A stretch of DNA of 64,000 bases from Zoroaster sp. YZ-2022 (GCA_029582265.1 CM055820.1:13174966-13238965), one strand, 5' to 3'; counted from the stretch's first letter, positions 1 to 49,353 are shown. A program made the numbers and translations. The notes: a model not told the origin generated them from the sequence alone.

Positions 1-400
1 GTTGGAGGGTTAAGCAGCACCATCAAGCTAAGCCTTATACCCTTGAAACTGATGTCTGCTGGCAGGGTTAGCATGGGTACTGACAGGACTTGTCCATCAA
101 GATTATCCACACTCAAAAACATCTGCCTTTCAATCCATCCTGTGTAGGACTCTGCGTGATTGATACAAGTCGCCCAAGGCAAGGAAGCACCATACATGTA
201 TACATGTAATCAGTACTTGAATAATTTTGTTAAGTACTCATTTGATTTTGATTGATTTTGATCTGGAAATAGATGGACAAAAAGAAAAAAAGAAAAAATA
301 CCAAGACCTTTGTCAACCCCCCCTTCTGGAGTAGTTTACAGTGAGGTCTGTGGGAGTACATGACCATGTACAACTGATGCTATGGTTTTCAAGCTGCTCA
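1..400. other. No gene recognised; probable end of a TTAA element at 4-13
   Basis: The first bases read GGAGGGTTAA, which is the right end of the TTAA/GGAGGG element family found further in, so a copy probably continues off the window. The rest holds no recognisable exon of the LEM gene. A minus-strand open stretch here does not match that family or the required splice phase. Confidence 0.4.
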
Positions 401-1221
401 TTAACCCTCCTATAAAATTGCAGTTTTGGGCCTAGAAACTGCACCTTTCAAAACCTGTCAGCCGGAGGGTTGCACTACACTGGCAGGTTTTGAAAGGTGG
501 TGTAGATATACTACCATATGTTCTATATATAGTTTGTGTACATAAATGTTTACTGTTAGTCACTGCACATTTCAAATCCCAAGTAATAGACTGACAGATG
601 TGTATATCTTAGGGATTATGTACAAGGTACATGTAGCTCATGCACCTTCTGAAAGGTTTTGACAGTTGGATGAATTTTATTGAGGATTACTTAGCTTTAC
701 TTTAAGACTTAGTGCCAATACCTTTCAAAACCTTCCAACATGTTCTGGCATGTAGGTGTATTTGCTACAGACTTAGCTTACTTTATGACTTAGTATCAGC
801 ACCTTTCAAAAACCCTCCAAACCTCCAAAGGGTTTTGGCATGTGGATGTACTTACTATACAAGTGTTATGACATGCGTTGGCAGGTTAACCAGTTCGCGT
901 CGGAGGCCGTGTATACACGCAATTTTTTTTGGGACAGCGGATCGGAGAGTGTCTAAACACGCCACAGGATTCTCGGGAATATTTGTATAGATTCCCGGTC
1001 GACGTGGCAACGAGCCATAAGCATACGGTGGAAGACGCGGTCTCCCCGGTCACGCTCTGGTGAGCACCATTGGTCGTGTTTGTGCGGTAAAAATAAACTC
1101 GCAACGGGGTTCGGAAAAACTTTTTTATTCCCGGTGCGAACTGGTTAATGCTGTGGGCCCTATGCTTATTACACGGTGCAAAATTGGCAGGTTTTGGCAT
1201 GTACAGCAACAGGAGGGTTTA
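401..1221. mobile_element. TTAA-flanked MITE (CCCTCCTA family), with a nested element
   Basis: The left end is TTAACCCTCCTATAA and the right end is ACAGGAGGGTTTA, giving imperfect terminal inverted repeats at a TTAA target. The interior is built from many degenerate copies, in both orientations, of one word, CACCTTTCAAAACC (about 443, 483, 568, 641, 718 and 799). A TTAA target and ends beginning CCC are typical of piggyBac-type elements. No transposase is present. Another element is inserted at 890-1144. Confidence 0.65.
890..1144. mobile_element. TTAA-flanked MITE with CCAGTTCGCG ends, nested
   Basis: The ends CCAGTTCGCG and GCGAACTGG are flanked on both sides by TTAA. Its right part (GGGAATAAAAAAG, then a TTTATTTTT stretch and CACAAACACG in reverse complement) is shared with the longer relative at 9231-9937. 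It sits inside the 401-1221 element, so it is the younger insertion. Confidence 0.7.
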
Positions 1222-1319
1222 CCAAACAAAAACTCAAACTCCACCTAGCTGGTTGTGTTGTATTTTGATATCCCTGTATGTGTAGCCCAGCCAGGGACAC
1301 TTTGCACGGGGCCAGGTGT

Positions 1320-2521
1320 AGGGCCAATGATTTTCCGCGATCGCGGAAAACGGACGGAATTCGCGGAATTTGCTCCTCGAAACGGAAAACGGGATTTGAA
1401 TCTGAAGGAAATAACATAATTTTGTAAAATTTATTGGTCCAAAACGAATTGTTGATGATTAATTCAACCAGGTGCAACAGATGAGCCACATAACAAATGC
1501 GCGTTGGCAAGATTAGAGCAACAAATCATGTTACGAATCACCGTTAGCGAGCGTGACAGACATGGGGGAGACCCGACATGTAGGCATGCCGCAGCTTTCG
1601 GTCAGCGCACGGGTGAAAATCATCACACTTACGGTACGCTCTCGCAGGTGTCTTTTGCAACATCGGCAGGTTTATTTTTCTCCGTTCAATCATCAACCAT
1701 TCTTTTATATCTAACTTTGGCTCTAATGAAATGTATGTTGTGCTTATTCACTTACATACATGTCCAAAAACCTACCGTAAACTATACTATTTTGACACTA
1801 GTTAACGTGAAAAAAAATGGCGGACGTAAACTTCGCTTCGACTACAACAATCACGTGTGTGACGTCTGGCGTATACGGTTGTTGCATGTTTCTTATGTGT
1901 GTGTGATAGCGGTGGCGGTGCAGTATTAATGATTGAGGAAGTTAAATACTACGTCTGTAAATAGATCGGCCGTTGATAAAATAGCAATATTTTTTGGGCA
2001 ATTTTCCCGCGTTCCAGCCGAACGACTATTTCATTATCGTCTTAGAATGATTTTCTTATCAACAACAAAAACAATATCAAGAGAATAAATGGGTCAATCT
2101 CAATCTCTGCAGTACTCTTATTTTTAATTTTTTTTTTAGTTTTGCCACAAAATCCCACACTTATGACAACTATAATTTACTCAAAGAGGTCAGTTTAGTG
2201 CAATGAATATCATTTTATACTTTCCTGCATGCGTGACTGAAAAACTTTTATCTTTAATGTCTTTTTCCCGCAAGAGCACAGCAAACAACTGGCAATAAGA
2301 CACTAGCATAAAACAACTGTGAACCTTTGCTAGTTAATTATTAAACAATGCATTATCTTTTAACAATTACAATTTTATGTACTGTCTGTATACAGGGTGT
2401 ATGTTTAAATGCACTTCTATGTATTGAAAAAATGTGAAACGGAATTTTTCAGCCTGAAACGGAATTTAAGATTTTTGAAAACGGAATTTGCACTTTTCTG
2501 AAACGGAAAATCATTGGCCCT
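1320..2521. mobile_element. hAT-like nonautonomous element, AGGGCCAATGATTTTCCG ends
   Basis: The terminal inverted repeats AGGGCCAATGATTTTCCG and CGGAAAATCATTGGCCCT are flanked by CCAGGTGT and ACAGGTGT, a 7 of 8 match consistent with the 8-bp target duplication of hAT elements. Subterminal motifs AAACGGAATT recur in both halves. The 141-codon frame inside has no transposase similarity that I recognise. Confidence 0.7.
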
Positions 2522-3690
2522 ACAGGTGTCCCAACAGTCTGAGTCCAACAGTCAGGTGGAAGTGTTTGACGGATTCAGGAAGATTCTCAGCCAAAATACC
2601 TAGGCGTTAAGGTTAAAAAAATACCCCCTTTGGACCATGATTGAACTGCCGAATTGACATTCAATTATTTAGTACCCTACTAAAAATTGTAACCTTTACT
2701 GTAGATAGGAATGCTTGGTGGATTTGAATGTACAAGCAGTCACAAGGCTTATTCATGTAAATAACCTACAACATCCCAATTACGTCTAGACACAATCAGA
2801 TAACTTATGCAATAAGACAACCACTACAGTGATCATTCCCACCGTGCACCGTGCACATCCCCCCTCCCCCACCTCCCCCCCCTGTGTACGTACATGTAAT
2901 TGTCTAAGTCAAGCCAAATGTGCACTGGATGTACCGGGTTAAACGACCTTTCTCTGCATTCATTAGATAAGGACGGAAGAGATTTGATGTTGGGGCAGAG
3001 AATGCAAGTAAGACGTGCCCATGTGATGAGTGGTAAGCGGAAACAAACATGATGATGATACCGTGCTTAGCCCATATGCATACATTACGGCACTGGCTTA
3101 TTTAGTGCACACATCCTAGAAACTGGATCAAGTATCAAGGCATTATACAAAAAAGGAATGACATTTACGACTTCAGTATTTGGTGATTTATTAAATGACG
3201 GCATGGACTTTTCGGGGCAAGAATGTCAGAGGTCTGCAATCACGGTTGCTAAAGGCAAGCATTCAAGTTGTGCCTAGTTTTTCACTGTGCTCAGCACATT
3301 AGTGCGATTGAACAGAAGGAAAAACAAATCTTGGAAATTAGGCTCGAGTCCAGCAGTGCAAATGTTCATAAATAAACATTTCACCAGAAATTGTTTTTAA
3401 TTGTTACACTTCAATTTTTCATGTAAAGGAGAAGGAAATTAGTTTTAAATGAGATATTTTACAAAATAATTAAAATGAGAATTAGCCGTTACAAACTCAA
3501 AATAATTGACTGAAGGACATACGTGCCATTATTACACTGGTCAATAAATTAAAAAATGACTTTAATGAAATTTAGTTTCTTTGTACTTCTACTAGTCAAA
3601 AAGCCAAATTTAAAGGGGCTGTACAACATAAGTAATGTTGGCACAACTGCTCTTTAGATTATGCTTCCATTCTTTGGATCAAAATTGGTA
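2522..3690. other. Intronic sequence or 3' flank, no gene recognised
   Basis: I see no exon. At 2560-2625 a stretch resembling one end of the CCTAGGTATTTTGGCT TTAA-MITE family ends near GTTAAGGTTAA, so a half-element may lie here. A C-rich run occurs at 2859-2881. Confidence 0.4.
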
Positions 3691-4008
3691 TTAACCCTCC
3701 TACACATGGAGGCCACTCCGATCCACTAAATTCTGTTCTTTAGCAACCTTCAGTACATACATGTACAAGCCTGCTGTCCTTTCTAAGTAATCTTACAAAA
3801 TCAACTGTGTGCCACCCAAGGACACTGTAAATGTTTGAACATATTAGTATGGCCTGCAATGCATCAATGGGAGACCACCTTACCCTGCAATCTCAGTGGT
3901 TTGACAGTGCACAGAAGGGTAACCATAGGAGGCCACTGGCAACAGCTAATGGCTTGGAGTGGCCTGAATGGGTTGTTTCAAATTTTGCACTGATTGTAGG
4001 AGGGTTAA
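3691..4008. mobile_element. TTAA-flanked MITE (CCCTCCTACA family)
   Basis: The ends are TTAACCCTCCTACA and TGTAGGAGGGTTAA. The interior repeats the word GGAGGCCACT/GGAGTGGCC (3709, 3930 and 3956). It has the same terminal repeats as 401-1221 and 12973-13347 but a different internal word. Confidence 0.75.
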
Positions 4009-4432
4009 ACAATCAATCTTTCAAAGTTTCAGCTCAATGTGGATTCTAAGTCATGAGGAATGTGTGACAAGGCATTCACATTTTTTTTTTTTTTACAGAA
4101 AACACATGTCGAGTAAAAAGTTAAATAAGACTTGAAGGTTTGCATGGTGGAAGAACAATGAATTGAAAGGTTTGCGGTGACACTATGTGATGAGTGAATC
4201 TCTCTTTTGAGAATGTGTGGTTCCAAAGGAACCGGTTGACTCAACGTTAAAAAGTTGCTGTCAGAATTTTATTTTGTTTTAAATGTCCATATCTGTTTGT
4301 GTTTTCTCTGATATGAGGACACTTCAGATAAAATTTATTGTTCAGGAAGATTGGTACCTTTACATCCAGTGAGCTTTCACATAATAATTTGATAATTTTA
4401 AACTAGTGCCAACAAAAGAATGCACAATATAT

Positions 4433-4569
4433 AAATATAACATGGTTTGAGGATGGACAGTCGATATTAGCTCCCCTCGGTATTGGAAGTTGACAAACTA
4501 GTTTGTCAACTTCCAATACCGAGGGGAGCTAATATCGACTGTCCACCCGAAATAAACCATGTTATATTT
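4433..4569. repeat. Long palindrome, perfect 92-bp core with no spacer
   Basis: The core 4454-4545 is a perfect inverted repeat with its axis between 4499 and 4500 (ACTAGT) and no loop. Outside it, AAATATAACATGGTTT at 4433-4448 pairs with AAACCATGTTATATTT at 4554-4569 across short mismatched stretches. It could be a foldback element or an assembly fold-over. Confidence 0.85.
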
Positions 4570-4572
4570 GTT

Positions 4573-4884
4573 TTACTATACCTCATACATATTCTATAGT
4601 TCGGTATCATTGAGCTCGGGAAAATGCGAATTGACATTTGCGTGTGCCGCCATCTTTTCATGTGTGTGTAGCTCGGGCGATGTTCGCGCGTGTGTACTAA
4701 TCCCATGCGACTGTTCCCCGCCAGGACTGTTCCCCGAAGCGACAGTCTACTACGCATGCGTATTTATCCTGTGCGTGAATACTCGCGGGCACTTGGTAAA
4801 CAGCCAAAATAGCATCTGGCACGTGATGGTGAGTGGACCAGTGAGAATTCGGCTCTCGATCATGAATATGTATGAGGTATAGTA
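4573..4884. mobile_element. TIR element with ACTATACCTCATACATATTC ends
   Basis: A 20-bp inverted repeat (ACTATACCTCATACATATTC near 4574-4593, complement near 4863-4882) bounds a GC-richer interior unlike its surroundings. No coding similarity was seen. It abuts the palindrome at 4433-4569 and the two may be parts of one composite insertion. Confidence 0.55.
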
Positions 4885-5045
4885 ATATACTCCCCAGGGA
4901 TCTGAGAAAGATTAATGATACTGGCCCAGCAACCAGGGGAAATAATGTAAAGCGCATTGGGACATTATGTGAATGAAATATTAGTATTATTATCAAAGCA
5001 TTATGGAAAATAAGGATTGACAGAGAAGATGCATGTGGGGTTATT

Positions 5046-5406
5046 ATAATAATAATAATAATAATAATGTGGACTTATATAGTGCACGTATCCACCAAAC
5101 TGGTGCTCAAGGCGCATTATATCATTACCCCTACTCATCAGGCTCATAAATCATTCCTGAAACCATCTCAGCTCCCTGGGGAGTATACAGCTCAATTGCT
5201 GCTATTTCAGCGCATATGGGCTAATCAAACACAACAACCAACTCTGCCCTCACAGGTACCCATTTACCCCTGGGTGGAGAGAAGCAATTATGGTAAAGTG
5301 TCTTGCTCAAGGACACAAGTACCCCGGTCGCGGTTGGGATTCGAACCCACATTCTGACGACTCAGCCATCAGAACACAAATCCGAAACACTAGACCGCTC
5401 AACCCA
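5046..5406 (-). mobile_element. tRNA-Leu-derived SINE with (ATT)n tail
   Basis: Read on the minus strand it has a B box GGTTCGAATCCC, the conserved block TGTCCTTGAGCAAGACACTT (one change here), a GTACCTGTGAGGGCAGAG block, and a 3' end GTGGATACGTGC..TATATAAGTCC followed by ATT repeats. The head, lost in part here, matches tRNA-Leu in better copies. Other copies are at 16279, 23207, 23391, 24067 and 37719. The central block recalls the widespread Nin-DC/Meta-SINE domain (inference). Confidence 0.85.
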
Positions 5407-5439
5407 TTTTGGGCCCATTCTTACTGCCATAATATATAT

Positions 5440-5700
5440 ATTTCACTCATCAGTTTTTTTCACAGTAGTTGCATTATACCCAGACCTTACTCAGTACGAA
5501 ATTATAATTTAAGAAATTTCTTATATGTACGTTATATAACAGAAAAAGCAAGATTTTATGCATGCTGAAAATTGTAACGTGGGTAACCAGCATTTCTGTC
5601 TTATAAAGCGTACATATTTTCAAAGTTCTGAAATTGTTTTTTCGCGCTGACTAAGGTCTGGGTATAATGCAACTACTGTGAACAAACTGATGAGTGAAAT
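5440..5700. mobile_element. MITE with about 49-bp terminal inverted repeats
   Basis: The ends ATTTCACTCATCAGTTTTTT and the complement of AACAAACTGATGAGTGAAAT continue inward through AGTTGCATTATACCCAGACC. The interior is short, AT-rich and noncoding. It lies directly beside the 5' end of the SINE at 5046-5406. Confidence 0.75.
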
Positions 5701-5725
5701 AAAATACATGTAAGGAATTATGGCC

Positions 5726-6007
5726 TTAACCATAACCCCCTAGGTATTCTGGCTAGGAACTTTCATGAATCCTCCAAAATCCTCCAGTGCACTTTTGGAA
5801 ACATGGCCCTTATCTTCAAAATGTACAATGCATATTCGTTGATCTTTCATATTCAGCACTTATGGCCTGTACTTCTTGCCAGGTAGTAATTTTGCCCCAT
5901 TTGAAGAGGTGAAAGTACCAGTTTCCAACAGTGCTGATTTTTTTCCAAAAAAGTGCCCCTTGGAGGATTTTGGAGGATTTTGGAGGATATGGGGTGGTTA
6001 GGGTTAA
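5726..6007. mobile_element. TTAA-flanked MITE (TCCTCCAAAATCC family)
   Basis: It begins TTAACCATAACCCCCTAGG and ends GGGGTGGTTAGGGTTAA. Subterminal words TCCTCCAAAATCCTCC and GGAGGATTTTGGAGGATTTT occur in opposite orientation at the two ends. The resemblance of GGTTAGGGTTAA to telomere repeat is limited to the termini. Confidence 0.75.
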
Positions 6008-6071
6008 CAGTGGACCAAATACCTCAAAATTGTAACGCATGTAACCGTGGAATTGCCCAGTTGTGTCTTAC

Positions 6072-45143
<39,072 letters not shown>

Positions 45144-45146
45144 TTT

Positions 45147-45737
45147 GTCCAGTGAGTGAAAATGAAAATTCCCGGATGCTAGCTAGCTCGGTAGTGTTAA
45201 AAAAAAATAGCGCTATGCTGCACCGCACCACCGCAGTACGAATGCGTGCGTGTCTAGTCTGTCTACATTGCATTGTATGTACATGTACGTGCGAGTGACA
45301 GATCACTGCATTGACTGCATGCAATGAATGGTTGTCCTCAGCGCGAAGGTCAAACTGTCACAGACGACCCTCACACTGGAATACATTGTCACTCGAAGGC
45401 CGACAGCTTCGTAGATATAATTCGACAACTCGTCATTCGGGTAAATAATGTGAGAATTTCAAAAGTGGTAATCCTCAATCTCAACACAATTTCATTTAAA
45501 TTCATCAAATAATCTATAACAAAACTGATTAGGGGACGTAAACATTTGTCAGAGAGGAAGCTGGATTATGGATGGATTAACTGAACATGCGCCCTCAACA
45601 GATGACATTAAAAACAGCGGCGCTAGCTCCTAGCCCTCTAACTGCACCCACCCCGCGATATAATGTAAAGATAATTAACTTATATTTCTTACGACTAAAA
45701 CTTTATTTGAAATGAAAATTAACAATAAAAACTAAAT
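45147..45737. other. Promoter and upstream region between the LEMD3-like gene and the tRNA array
   Basis: It must contain the 5' UTR and promoter of the minus-strand gene. No TATA box stands out. The separation from the first tRNA relic is about 590 bp. No other gene seen. Confidence 0.45.
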
Positions 45738-46194
45738 TGGAAGATCCGGGCACCTCTCACATGCTAAGCTTCAGGTAATCCACTATATTTTTCGTATAAT
45801 TATTTGAGCTTCTTTATTTGAATAGAAGATTTCAACTTGTTTATTTGAAATGAAATTTCGATCCAGGTACCTCTCACATGCAAAAAAAGAAGCATATTAA
45901 GCTAATCCCCCAGATATTTGAAAATAAAATAAACATATAACTTTAAAAAATAAATTGTAATATCCGGGTATCGATCCCAATACCTCTCAAATGCTAATCG
46001 AGCCCTCTCCCACCTGAGCTAACCCCCAGACATGCTAATGTTTTATCTAGACTCCTTTATTTAAAATGGAACTCAACAATTTCCTGAAAGAAAATTTGAA
46101 ACTAAACATTAACATTTCAATTGGAAGACCCGGGAATCGATCCCAGTACCTCTCACAAGCAATGCGAGCACTCTACTTGCTGAGCTAATCACCC
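45738..46194 (-). pseudogene. Left-edge tRNA-Ala relics (4)
   Basis: Decayed copies at 45738-45782 (3' part only), 45860-45911 (anticodon arm lost), 45956-46027 (AGC, several stem mismatches) and 46122-46194 (TGC in a remodelled loop). Spacing is irregular, unlike the rest of the array. Confidence 0.7.
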
Positions 46195-46228
46195 AGACAT
46201 TTTCCACTTTAAAGTTCTTTATTTAAAT

Positions 46229-46301
46229 TCGAAGATCCGGGTATCGATCCTATTACCTCTCACATGTAAAGCGAGCGCTCTACCACCTGAGCTAATCCCC
46301 C
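46229..46301 (-). tRNA. tRNA-Ala-like, anticodon TAC (degenerate)
   Basis: Full length with five G at the 5' end, but the anticodon is TAC (Val) and the T-stem reads CCTATT on the plus strand. Probably a pseudogene. Confidence 0.4.
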
Positions 46302-46377
46302 AGATATTTATTGCGTTTTAAAATTCTTTGTTTGAAATTTAATTTCAGAAATGATTTCAACTTTAAAAAAGTGAAAT

Positions 46378-46450
46378 TGGAAGATCCGGGTATCGATCCT
46401 GGTACTTCTCACATGGAAAACAAACGCTCTACAACCTGAGCTAATACGCC
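46378..46450 (-). pseudogene. tRNA-Ala relic, anticodon TCC
   Basis: The anticodon stem and acceptor are disrupted (TACGCC at the 5' end, plus strand). Confidence 0.6.
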
Positions 46451-46525
46451 ACACACTTTTCATCATTTAAAACTGTTTATTTGAAATGGAATTTCAGAAA
46501 TGCTTTCAACTCTAAAAACTTAAAT

Positions 46526-46598
46526 TGGAAGATCCGGGTATCGATCCTGTTACCTCTCACATGCAAAGCGAGCGCTCTACCACCTGAGCTAATCCCCG
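46526..46598 (-). tRNA. tRNA-Ala (TGC), variant
   Basis: Full length. First base C instead of G, and one T-stem pair is broken (CCTGTT). Confidence 0.5.
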
Positions 46599-46673
46599 AG
46601 ACAATTCTTATGGTTTAAAATTCTTTGTTTGAAATTAAATTTCATAAATGTTTTCAACCTTAAAAAGTTAAAT

Positions 46674-46745
46674 TGGAAGATCCGGGTATCGAACCCGGTA
46701 CCTCTCACATGCTAAGCGAGTGCTCTACCACCTTAGCTAATCCCC
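46674..46745 (-). tRNA. tRNA-Ala (AGC), variant
   Basis: One 5' G is missing and a D-stem base is changed (CTTAGC on the plus strand). Confidence 0.45.
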
Positions 46746-46820
46746 AGATATTTGTTATTCTTTAAAATTCTTCATTTGAAATTTAATTTCAGAAATGTTT
46801 TCAACCTTAAAAAGTTAAAT

Positions 46821-46893
46821 TGGAACATCCGGGTATCGTTCCCGGTACCTTTCACATGTAAAGCGACCGCTCTACCACCTGAGCTAATCCCCC
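46821..46893 (-). tRNA. tRNA-Ala-like, anticodon TAC
   Basis: Anticodon TAC as in 46229-46301, five 5' G, changes in the acceptor (GGAACATCC) and anticodon stem (GCGACC). Confidence 0.4.
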
Positions 46894-46968
46894 AGACAAT
46901 TCTTCAGATTTAAAATTCTTTGTTTGAAATTTAATTTCAGAAATGTTTTCAACTTTAAAAAGTTAAAC

Positions 46969-47041
46969 TGGAAGATCCGGGTATCGATCCCGGTACCTCT
47001 CACATGCAAAGCAAGCGCTCTACCACCTGAGCTAATCTCCC
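46969..47041 (-). tRNA. tRNA-Ala (TGC), near-intact
   Basis: Two changes: GCAAGC in the anticodon stem and GGGAGAT at the acceptor 5' strand. G3 is kept. Confidence 0.65.
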
Positions 47042-47116
47042 ACAAAATATTTTTTATTTAAAATTCTTTGTTTGAAATTTAATTTCAAAAATATTTTCAA
47101 CATTAAAAAGATAAAA

Positions 47117-47189
47117 TGGAAAATCCGGGTATCGATCCCGGTACCTCTGACATGCTAAGCGAGCGCTCTACCACCTGAGCTAATCTCCC
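47117..47189 (-). tRNA. tRNA-Ala (AGC), variant
   Basis: GGGAGAT acceptor with GGAAAATCC on the plus strand, and CTCTGAC in the anticodon 3' stem. Confidence 0.55.
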
Positions 47190-47264
47190 AGATATTTATT
47201 ATGTTTTACAATTCTTTGTTTAAAATTTAATTTCAGAAATATTTTCAAATTTAAAAAGTTAAAT

Positions 47265-47390
47265 TAGAAGATCCGGGTATCGATCCCGTTACCTCTCATA
47301 TGCAAAGAATATGGAAGATCAGGGTATCGGTCCCGGTACCGGTACCTCTCACATGCTAAGCGAGCGCTCTAATACCTGAGCTAATCACCG
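47265..47390 (-). pseudogene. tRNA-Ala fusion: 3' fragment plus copy with T-arm insertion
   Basis: A fragment 47265-47310 stops after TGCAAAG and joins ATATGGAAGATCAGGG. The following AGC copy 47312-47390 has an extra ACCGGT in the T-arm/variable region. Confidence 0.7.
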
Positions 47391-47465
47391 AGATATTTAT
47401 TATGTTTTACAATTCTTTGTTTGAAATTTAATTTCAGAAATGTTTTCAACCTTAAAAAGTTAAAT

Positions 47466-47538
47466 TAGAAGATCCGGGTATCGATCCCGGTACCTCTCAC
47501 ATGCAAAGCGAGCGCTCTACCACCTGAGCTAATCCCCC
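47466..47538 (-). tRNA. tRNA-Ala (TGC), near-intact
   Basis: The only change is base 72 (TAGAAG on the plus strand), leaving a G:U closing pair. Confidence 0.8.
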
Positions 47539-47613
47539 AGATATTTTTTATGATTTAACATTTTTTATTTGAAATTTAATTTCAGAAATGTTTTCAACCT
47601 TAAAAAGTTAAAT

Positions 47614-47686
47614 TGGAAGATCCGGGTATCGATCCCGGTACCTCTCACATGCTAAGCGAGCGCTCTACCACCTGAGCTAATCCCCC
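47614..47686 (-). tRNA. tRNA-Ala (AGC)
   Basis: Full consensus. First copy from the left with no change. T5 downstream. Confidence 0.93.
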
Positions 47687-47761
47687 AGATACTTGTTAAG
47701 ATTTAAAATTCTTTATTTGAAAGTGAATTTCAGAAATGCTTTCAACTTTAAAAAGTGAAAT

Positions 47762-48030
47762 TGGAAGATCCGGGTATCGATCCCGGTACTTCTCACATGC
47801 AAAGCGATGAGCTAATCCCCCAGATATTTATTATGTTTTACAAGTTTTTGTTTGAAATTTAATTTCAGAAATGGTTTCAACCTTAAAAAGTTAAACTGCA
47901 AGATCCGGGTATCGATCCCGGTACCTCTCTCATGAAAAAGTTAAATTGGAAGATCCGGGTATCGATCTTGGTATCGATCCTGGTAACTTTCACATGCAAA
48001 GCAAGCGCTCTACCACCTGAGCTAATCCCC
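47762..48030 (-). pseudogene. Three defective tRNA-Ala units
   Basis: 47762-47821 (TGC) lacks 13 nt of the D arm. 47897-47934 is a 3' fragment ending CTCATGAAAAAG. 47947-48030 (TGC) has TCTTGGTATCGA inserted in the T-arm and only four 5' G. Confidence 0.75.
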
Positions 48031-48105
48031 AGACAATTCTTATGATTTAAAATTCTTTGTTTGAAATTTAATTTCAGAAATGTTTTCAACTTTAAAAATT
48101 TAAAT

Positions 48106-48178
48106 AGGAAGATCCGGGTATCGATCCCGGTACCTCTCACATGCTAAGCGAGCGCACTGCCACCTGAGCTAATCCCCC
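48106..48178 (-). tRNA. tRNA-Ala (AGC), variant
   Basis: Discriminator T, and GCACTGCC breaks a D-stem pair. Confidence 0.5.
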
Positions 48179-48253
48179 AGATGTTTTTTATGATTTAAAA
48201 TTCTTTATTTGAAATTGAATTTCACAAATGCTTTCAACTTTAAAAAGTGAAAT

Positions 48254-48326
48254 TGGAATATCCGGGTATCGATCCCGGTACCTCTCACATGCAAAGCGAG
48301 CGCTCTACCACCTGAGCTAATCCCCC
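48254..48326 (-). tRNA. tRNA-Ala (TGC), near-intact
   Basis: One acceptor change (GGAATATCC on the plus strand). Confidence 0.7.
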
Positions 48327-48401
48327 AGATATTTTTTATGATTTAAAATTCTTTGTTTGAAATTGAATTTCAGAAATGCTTTCAACTTTAAAAAGTAAAA
48401 T

Positions 48402-48474
48402 TGGAAGATCCGGGTATCGATCCCGGTACCTCTCACATGCAAAGCGAGCGGTCTACCACCTGAGCTAATCCCCC
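48402..48474 (-). tRNA. tRNA-Ala (TGC), near-intact
   Basis: One change next to the D-stem (GCGGTCTACC on the plus strand). Confidence 0.72.
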
Positions 48475-48551
48475 AGATATTTTTTTTATGATTTAAAATT
48501 CTTTGTTTGAAATTGAATTTCAGAAATGCTTTCAACTTTAAAAAGTGAAAT

Positions 48552-48624
48552 TGGAAGATCCGGGTATCGATCCCGGTACCTCTCACATGCTAAGCGAGCG
48601 CTCTACCACCTGAGCTAATCCCCC
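48552..48624 (-). tRNA. tRNA-Ala (AGC)
   Basis: Full consensus, T5 downstream. Confidence 0.93.
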
Positions 48625-48699
48625 AGATGGTTTTTATGATTTAAAATTCTTTATTTGAAATTGAATTTCAGAAATGATTTCAACGTTAAAAAGTTAAAT

Positions 48700-48771
48700 T
48701 GGAAGATCCGGGTATCGATCCCGGTACCTCTCACATGCTAAGCGAGCACTCTACCATCTGTGCTAATCCCC
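48700..48771 (-). tRNA. tRNA-Ala (AGC), variant
   Basis: Four 5' G, and the D-arm reads CATCTGTGCT on the plus strand, as in 49650, 51437 and 52887, marking one lineage. Confidence 0.45.
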
Positions 48772-48846
48772 AGATATTAATTATGTTTTACAATTCTTTG
48801 TTTGAAATTTAATTTCAGATATGTTTTCAACCTTAAAGAGTTAAAC

Positions 48847-48884
48847 TGGAAGATCCGGGTATCGATCCCAGTACATCTCCCAAT
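48847..48884 (-). pseudogene. tRNA-Ala 3' fragment at a fusion junction
   Basis: The 3' half only, ending CATCTCCCAATGAAAAAG before the next unit. Confidence 0.75.
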
Positions 48885-48897
48885 GAAAAAGTTAAAT

Positions 48898-48970
48898 TGG
48901 AAGATCCGGGTATCGATCCTGGTAACTCTCACATGCAAAGCAAGCGCTCTACCACCTGAGCTAATCCCCC
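48898..48970 (-). tRNA. tRNA-Ala (TGC), variant
   Basis: Full length. T-stem CCTGGTAAC and anticodon stem GCAAGC are changed. Confidence 0.58.
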
Positions 48971-49045
48971 AGACAATTCTTATGATTTAAAATTCCTTGT
49001 TTGAAATTTAATTTCAGAAATGTTTTCAACTTTAAAAAGTTAAAT

Positions 49046-49118
49046 AGGAAGATCCGGGTATCGATCCCGGTACCTCTCACATGCTAAGCGAGCGCACTAC
49101 CACCTGAGCTAATCCCCC
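49046..49118 (-). tRNA. tRNA-Ala (AGC), variant
   Basis: Discriminator T and GCACTACC in the D-stem. Sister of 48106. Confidence 0.58.
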
Positions 49119-49193
49119 AGATGTTTTTTACGATTTAAAATTCTTTATTTGAAATTGAATTTCACAAATGCTTTCAACTTTAAAAAGTGAAAT

Positions 49194-49278
49194 TGGAATA
49201 TCCGGGTATCGATCTTGGTATCGATCCCGGTACCTCTCACATGCTAAGCGAGCGCTCTACCACCTGAGCTAATCCCCC
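49194..49278 (-). pseudogene. tRNA-Ala (AGC) with 12-nt T-arm duplication
   Basis: TATCGATCTTGGTATCGATC duplicates the T-arm, making the copy 85 nt. Confidence 0.65.
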
Positions 49279-49353
49279 AGACAATTCTTATGATTTAAAA
49301 TTCTTTGTTTGAAATTTAATTTCAGAAATGTTTTCAACCTTAAAAAGTTAAAT

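Noticed and set aside
1..165. Minus-strand open stretch (YTGWIERQMFLSVDNLDGQV) as a further LEM-gene exon
   Set aside because: It does not resemble the expected C-terminal segment, and the only plausible acceptor gives the wrong phase and an early stop.
1504..1929. 141-codon plus-strand frame as a gene
   Set aside because: It is inside a hAT-like element, has no recognisable domain, and lacks splice context.
5685..5705. Hammerhead ribozyme core CTGATGAGTGAAA
   Set aside because: There is no room for stem II and no stems I and III. The string is just the TIR end of the MITE at 5440-5700.
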